Below are positions 5,545-8,782 of a DNA stretch of 8,782 nucleotides, one piece after another. A model generated the notes under the pieces. It saw only the letters and a program-made list of their open reading frames with translations, had not been told where the DNA came from and did no database searches. Numbering within the stretch: the first letter of the stretch is position 1; the number at the start of each line of letters is the position of its first letter. This stretch comes from Gammaproteobacteria bacterium. Its GTDB lineage: Bacteria > Pseudomonadota > Gammaproteobacteria > BMS3Bbin11. A program made the translations under genes and the position numbers. Location: positions 1 to 8,782 of the forward strand of contig DAOVWW010000044.1 of assembly GCA_030636465.1 (NCBI GenBank). The letters run 5' to 3'.

Positions 5545-7749
5545 TTAAAACGTCCTCATCTCCATACTCAATTTAGCCGCCGCCTGCTGATCCGCTATTC
5601 TTTCAATCCTGACTGCCGACTGTTTATAAGCAGGCTGTCGTGAATGAGGATCGAGTAAACCCAGGGTCAGTCTATTGGCGCAATCATGAAAGTGAAATGG
5701 CAAAAATATACTGTTCTTGCTGACACGTTGTGTCGGCATAGCAATAACTACTGCATCAGAACGACGCGATACCAGCCTTACATAATCACCACGGTTAATA
5801 CCCAGCTCTATTGCCGCATCGGGGTTAATCTCGATGAAGGGAACCGGGCTGTACTTGTTATTGTCACCGATTTTTCCTGTCTTGGAACGGCCATGCCAGT
5901 GCTCTATCAAACGGCCGGTATTAAGCCAGTATGGGAATTTCTCATCGGGTACTTCATTGTTATCGATAAAGGGCAAGGGAATCAGTTTAGCCTTACCATC
6001 TGCATATCTAAATTCTGTATCTTTGGTATAGAGACGTTTTCCGCCACTGGGCGGTGCTTCGCCATTCTTTACCTGTTTATCAGTATAAGGCCACTGTATA
6101 CCACGGCTTTTTTCTATCAGCTCGTGATTCATGCCAGTTATATCAGCCAGCCTGCCTTTAGATAATTGCCCCATTTCAAGAAAGATATCTGCGGCCTTAT
6201 CAGGAAAAGAAACATTGCCGTCTTTATTAAATCGTTTCGCCATCTGGTTAAAAATCCAAAGATCAGGTTTTGCCTGTCCTGGAGGAGCTGATACGGGCTT
6301 AACCAAATTGACACGACGTTCCGTATTCGTCATTACCCCTTCTTTTTCTGCCCAGGTGCCCGCTGGCAGAAACACATTCGCGTACTGGGCACTCTCTGTA
6401 TCTTCGTAACAGTCCTGAACCACACAGAACTCGAGACTCTCCATCGCCTTGCGTACACGAGCCGTATCAGGCAACGAAGATAATGGATTGGTGGCGATCA
6501 GCCATAAACCTTTTATTTCCCCGGTCTCTATCGCGTGATAGATATCGGTCTGGAACATGCCCCTCTTTTTGGGGAAGAATTCCTCATCCACACCCCAGAA
6601 TTTAGCCACTTCTTTACGATCATCCGCATTCTCAAGATAGCGATGATTGGGCAAACCTGAGCAGGACGACCATTCACGTGTACCCATGGCATTGCACTGG
6701 CCGGTAATAGACAGGCTGGTGCCACCGGGCTTACCAATGTTGCCGGTGATGAGTGACAGATTATTAATTCCTACTACCCCATCCGAGCCATGTGTAGACT
6801 GATTGATGCCCATAGTCCAGATCGACATCGAAGCATCTGCCGTAGCATAGAGCCTTGCCACATCTCGTATGGTGTCTTCATCAATACCGGTGATCTTTGC
6901 TGCCATCACTGGATTGTAATGCGTCACTTCTGCTTCGAGCGCAGCAATACCATTTGTATTGGCCTCTATATAACGACGATCTTCCAGGCCCAGGTCAAAG
7001 ATGACATGCATCATGGCGTTCATCAGCACCACATCAGTGCCCGGCGTGATAGCTAAATGTTTATGTGCATTCTGTGCCAGCATAGTGACGCGAGGATCAA
7101 TGACAACTAAAGGGAAGCCGGATTTCTCCTGCGCCTCTTTCATACGCCAGTAGATGATCGGATGCTGCTCCGGCAAATTCGAGCCCCAGGCAAACAGGCA
7201 ATCGGTATGTTCAAAATCTTCATAACAGCCCGGCGGGCCATCTGAACCGAATGAACGCTTATATCCGGATACTGCCGAAGCCATGCATAGCGTTGTATTG
7301 CCGTCGTAGTTATTGGTACCGATCAGGCCTCGTGTCAGTTTTCCCAGGGTATAGAATTCTTCGGTCAACATCTGGCCGGTAGAAATTATGGCAAAAGAAT
7401 CGCGCCCGTATTTTTCCTGGATACGTTTGATTTCATCATGCGTTCGGTCAAGTGTCGTCTCCCAGTCGGAAGCTTGCCAGGGCTGATGCCACTGATCACG
7501 AATTAAGGGTTCAATACCTCGTCCGGCAGAATCAAACAACTCATGTTCAAAGATGCCTTTCAGACACAGCTTGCCGCGATTTACATCCGCATCTGCGACA
7601 CCGCGTGAGGCAACGGGTTTACCTGCCTCGTTTAAACCCACCTCGATCGAGCAACCGGTCGAGCAGTAACCGCATGCGGCATATTTCCACTCCACCACAC
7701 CCTTGTCGGCAATCTTGATCGGGTTCTTTTGTGTGCGTCCAAATAACAT
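5545..7749 (-). CDS. nasA: Molybdopterin-dependent nitrate reductase catalytic subunit, NasA/NarB-like
   Basis: This 734-aa enzyme is expected to reduce nitrate to nitrite at a Mo-bis-MGD centre. The N-terminal [4Fe-4S] site is C26/C29/C33 plus C62 (CGYCSTGC and KLCLKG). NTTLCMASAV (151-160) supplies the probable Mo-ligating Cys, C155; this context matches NapA/NasA and not formate dehydrogenase. Other family blocks are GQCNAMGTRE (350-359), ATNPLSSLPD (419-428), WAEKEGVMTNTERRVN (466-481), TGRLIEHWHG (611-620) and a C-terminal MGD-binding region near 685-715. There is no Tat signal, so it is cytoplasmic. Its length matches cyanobacterial NarB, and it lacks the C-terminal [2Fe-2S] domain of Klebsiella-type NasA. 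The neighbours nirBD and the DmsBC fusion imply nitrate assimilation with quinol as donor. Nitrate as substrate is inferred; the symbol is by similarity. No strong Shine-Dalgarno is visible. Confidence 0.83.
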   Translation of the reverse strand: MLFGRTQKNPIKIADKGVVEWKYAACGYCSTGCSIEVGLNEAGKPVASRGVADADVNRGKLCLKGIFEHELFDSAGRGIEPLIRDQWHQPWQASDWETTLDRTHDEIKRIQEKYGRDSFAIISTGQMLTEEFYTLGKLTRGLIGTNNYDGNTTLCMASAVSGYKRSFGSDGPPGCYEDFEHTDCLFAWGSNLPEQHPIIYWRMKEAQEKSGFPLVVIDPRVTMLAQNAHKHLAITPGTDVVLMNAMMHVIFDLGLEDRRYIEANTNGIAALEAEVTHYNPVMAAKITGIDEDTIRDVARLYATADASMSIWTMGINQSTHGSDGVVGINNLSLITGNIGKPGGTSLSITGQCNAMGTREWSSCSGLPNHRYLENADDRKEVAKFWGVDEEFFPKKRGMFQTDIYHAIETGEIKGLWLIATNPLSSLPDTARVRKAMESLEFCVVQDCYEDTESAQYANVFLPAGTWAEKEGVMTNTERRVNLVKPVSAPPGQAKPDLWIFNQMAKRFNKDGNVSFPDKAADIFLEMGQLSKGRLADITGMNHELIEKSRGIQWPYTDKQVKNGEAPPSGGKRLYTKDTEFRYADGKAKLIPLPFIDNNEVPDEKFPYWLNTGRLIEHWHGRSKTGKIGDNNKYSPVPFIEINPDAAIELGINRGDYVRLVSRRSDAVVIAMPTQRVSKNSIFLPFHFHDCANRLTLGLLDPHSRQPAYKQSAVRIERIADQQAAAKLSMEMRTF

Positions 7750-7788
7750 ATTCTTATTTCAAACTAGCTGTTGAAAAAATAATGCCAT

Positions 7789-7812
7789 TGTCCGAATAAA
7801 TTCGAACCTACA
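7789..7812 (-). repeat. 24-nt palindromic dispersed repeat, copy 2
   Basis: Read on the - strand this matches copy 1 (3559-3582) at 22 of 24 positions, beginning TGTAGGTTCGAATT and ending ATTCGGACA. It lies in the 84-base gap between nirD and the nitrate reductase gene, the longest gap inside this gene cluster. One of the two differences turns an A-T pair of the hairpin into G-U on the repeat's own strand, so the stem could still form in the cluster's mRNA. With copy 1 it brackets the nitrate reductase and DmsBC genes in inverted orientation. Confidence 0.68.
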
Positions 7813-7833
7813 GAGGATTTGACCAGCATATCA

Positions 7834-8178
7834 TTAGCACCCATTGCTTTGCTGCAGTGACAGATACACTATTTCATCTTCTATCTTTATCTTATATGTG
7901 GGTGCGCAGCCCTCATCAGGCGCTATCGCTTCACCATTGTTCAGGCCTATGCACCAGTTATGCATCGGGCAGGTAACAGTCTTGCCGTAAACTATGCCTT
8001 CTGACAATGGTCCACCTTTATGAGGACAGCGATTTAAAAGGGCAAAAACTTCATTGTCTGAATTTCGAAATACAGCTATGTCCCCTGCTGCACGTTTGAT
8101 CAGACGCGAGCCCAGCTTTGGTATATCTTCAACCTTACCGACTTCGATCCATTCACCATTTTCTACAACATCATTCAT
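7834..8178 (-). CDS. nirD: NirD, Rieske-type small subunit of NAD(P)H nitrite reductase
   Basis: This 114-aa protein matches the usual NirD length. It carries a full Rieske [2Fe-2S] motif, CPH (C51, H53) followed by CPMHNW (C70, H73). The WIEVGKVEDIP opening and the SLQQ-type ending are normal for the family. NirD works with the large flavo-sirohaem subunit NirB in the cytoplasm to reduce nitrite to ammonium by six electrons from NAD(P)H. The nirB stop is only 2 bases before this ATG, and the ribosome binding site lies within the last bases before the nirB stop, so translation is likely coupled. Its place directly before the nitrate reductase gene supports an assimilatory pathway. In proteobacteria such clusters are usually nitrogen- and nitrate-regulated, but the control region lies beyond the right edge. 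Confidence 0.93.
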   Translation of the reverse strand: MNDVVENGEWIEVGKVEDIPKLGSRLIKRAAGDIAVFRNSDNEVFALLNRCPHKGGPLSEGIVYGKTVTCPMHNWCIGLNNGEAIAPDEGCAPTYKIKIEDEIVYLSLQQSNGC

Positions 8179-8180
8179 GT

Positions 8181-8782
8181 TCAGGCTCCTATTGTTTTCA
8201 ACGGGGTGAATTCATGCGCTGACTCACCTTTCGCACGCTCTTTCCACGGGTCATTTTGGGCAATTTTTTGCGAGATAAGGAAACGCTTCTGCAACTCCTT
8301 GCGGCCAGCTCCATCTTCCAGGATACGTTCCTTAACGTAACTCAATCCAACACGCTCTACCCAGGGCGCGGTACGCTCAAGATATCGTGCTTCTTCACGA
8401 TATACCTGACAAAAGGCCGCTGCATACTCTTCCACTTCTTCTGCCGTCGTTACGCGGCAGAGCATATCGGTAGCACGAACTTTCACACCACCGTTACCAC
8501 CAATATGCAGCTCCCAGCCTGATTCAATTGCCACCACACCAAAATCCTTAATCGTTGCCTCGGCACAGTTACGTGGGCAGCCGGAGACGGCCATCTTAAA
8601 TTTATGTGGCATCCAGGAACCCCAGCTCAGCTTCTCCAGGTCGATGCCCATCTGGGTAGAATCCTGAGTGCCGAAGCGACACCATGTCGAACCGACACAG
8701 GTTTTAACTGTGCGTAGCGCCTTGCCGTAGGCATGACCGGAAACCATGCCACGTTCACTTAAGAAATCCCACATCGCAGGCA
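8181..8782 (-). CDS. nirB: NirB, large subunit of NAD(P)H nitrite reductase (C-terminal part)
   Basis: About the last 200 residues of NirB lie here; the reading frame stays open to the right edge, so the start codon and the flavin/NAD domains are outside. The methionine encoded at 8774 is internal to the protein. The fragment contains the sirohaem/[4Fe-4S] domain: AYGKALRTVKTCVGSTWCRFG with the C-X5-C pair, then SGCPRNC with the C-X3-C pair (C26, C32, C66 and C70 counted from that methionine). These four cysteines bind the cluster bridged to sirohaem, where nitrite is reduced to ammonium. The following HIGGNGG and the C-terminal region up to the final KTIGA are ordinary for NirB. Whole NirB proteins are about 800-850 aa, so roughly three quarters of the gene is missing from the window. 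Confidence 0.93.
   Translation of the reverse strand, partial: PAMWDFLSERGMVSGHAYGKALRTVKTCVGSTWCRFGTQDSTQMGIDLEKLSWGSWMPHKFKMAVSGCPRNCAEATIKDFGVVAIESGWELHIGGNGGVKVRATDMLCRVTTAEEVEEYAAAFCQVYREEARYLERTAPWVERVGLSYVKERILEDGAGRKELQKRFLISQKIAQNDPWKERAKGESAHEFTPLKTIGA
8184..8190 (-). promoter_or_regulatory. Ribosome binding site of nirD
   Basis: AGGAGCC on the - strand sits in the last codons of nirB, immediately before its stop (8181-8183), and its AGGAG core ends 7 bases before the nirD ATG. It supports the chosen start and coupled translation of NirB and NirD. Confidence 0.7.

Noticed and set aside
5686..6165. A 159-codon open frame on the + strand inside the nitrate reductase gene
   Set aside because: It is antisense to a strongly conserved Mo-enzyme frame, has no recognisable family features and no convincing start signal. 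The same holds for the other antisense frames between 4678 and 7718 and at 8256-8522.
5545..7749. Formate dehydrogenase or DMSO reductase as the identity of the Mo enzyme
   Set aside because: The Cys ligand context LCMASAV and the GQCNAMG block fit nitrate reductases, DMSO reductase uses Ser as ligand, and the neighbours nirBD support nitrate. Periplasmic NapA is also rejected because there is no Tat signal.
7770..7812. Intrinsic terminator between nirD and the nitrate reductase gene (hairpin plus T-rich stretch on the - strand)
   Set aside because: The T-run lies about 11 bases beyond the hairpin instead of directly after it, so it does not fit an intrinsic terminator. Read-through into the downstream genes is more likely.

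Overview
The window looks like a chromosomal segment of a gammaproteobacterium, probably marine or chemolithotrophic and with moderately low GC. This rests on protein types and general composition only; nothing fixes the genus. It holds seven protein-coding genes that are complete or nearly so, plus one fragment at each edge. No RNA genes, CRISPR arrays, transposases or phage genes were seen.

Left part (1-1823, + strand): a tightly packed unit. It consists of the C-terminus of an MBOAT membrane O-acyltransferase (AlgI type), an AlgJ/AlgX-type SGNH acetyltransferase anchored in the membrane, and a short single-domain PqiA-like membrane protein. The first two form the classic pair for O-acetylating an exported polysaccharide: the MBOAT moves acetyl groups across the membrane and the SGNH protein transfers them in the periplasm.

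Middle part (1862-3484): a small MscS-type channel on the - strand, convergent with the PqiA-like gene and with an atypical pore helix. Divergent from it is a 186-aa two-helix membrane protein of unknown function, which has a clear sigma70-type promoter and Shine-Dalgarno site.

Right part (3595-8782, - strand, read right to left): a nitrate assimilation cluster in the order nirB (C-terminal part), nirD, a NasA/NarB-like molybdopterin nitrate reductase, and a fused DmsB-DmsC protein (four [4Fe-4S] clusters plus a membrane anchor). The likely flow is quinol to DmsBC fusion to Mo enzyme, giving nitrite in the cytoplasm, which NirBD reduces to ammonium with NAD(P)H. The attachment of an assimilatory-type nitrate reductase to a quinol-oxidising membrane module, in place of a flavoprotein or ferredoxin, is the most interesting biology here.

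Two near-identical 24-nt palindromic repeats in inverted orientation (3559-3582 and 7789-7812) bracket exactly the nitrate reductase and DmsBC genes. A separate TTACGTA/TACGTAA repeat lies between those two genes. These suggest dispersed REP-like repeats and possibly a modular cassette.
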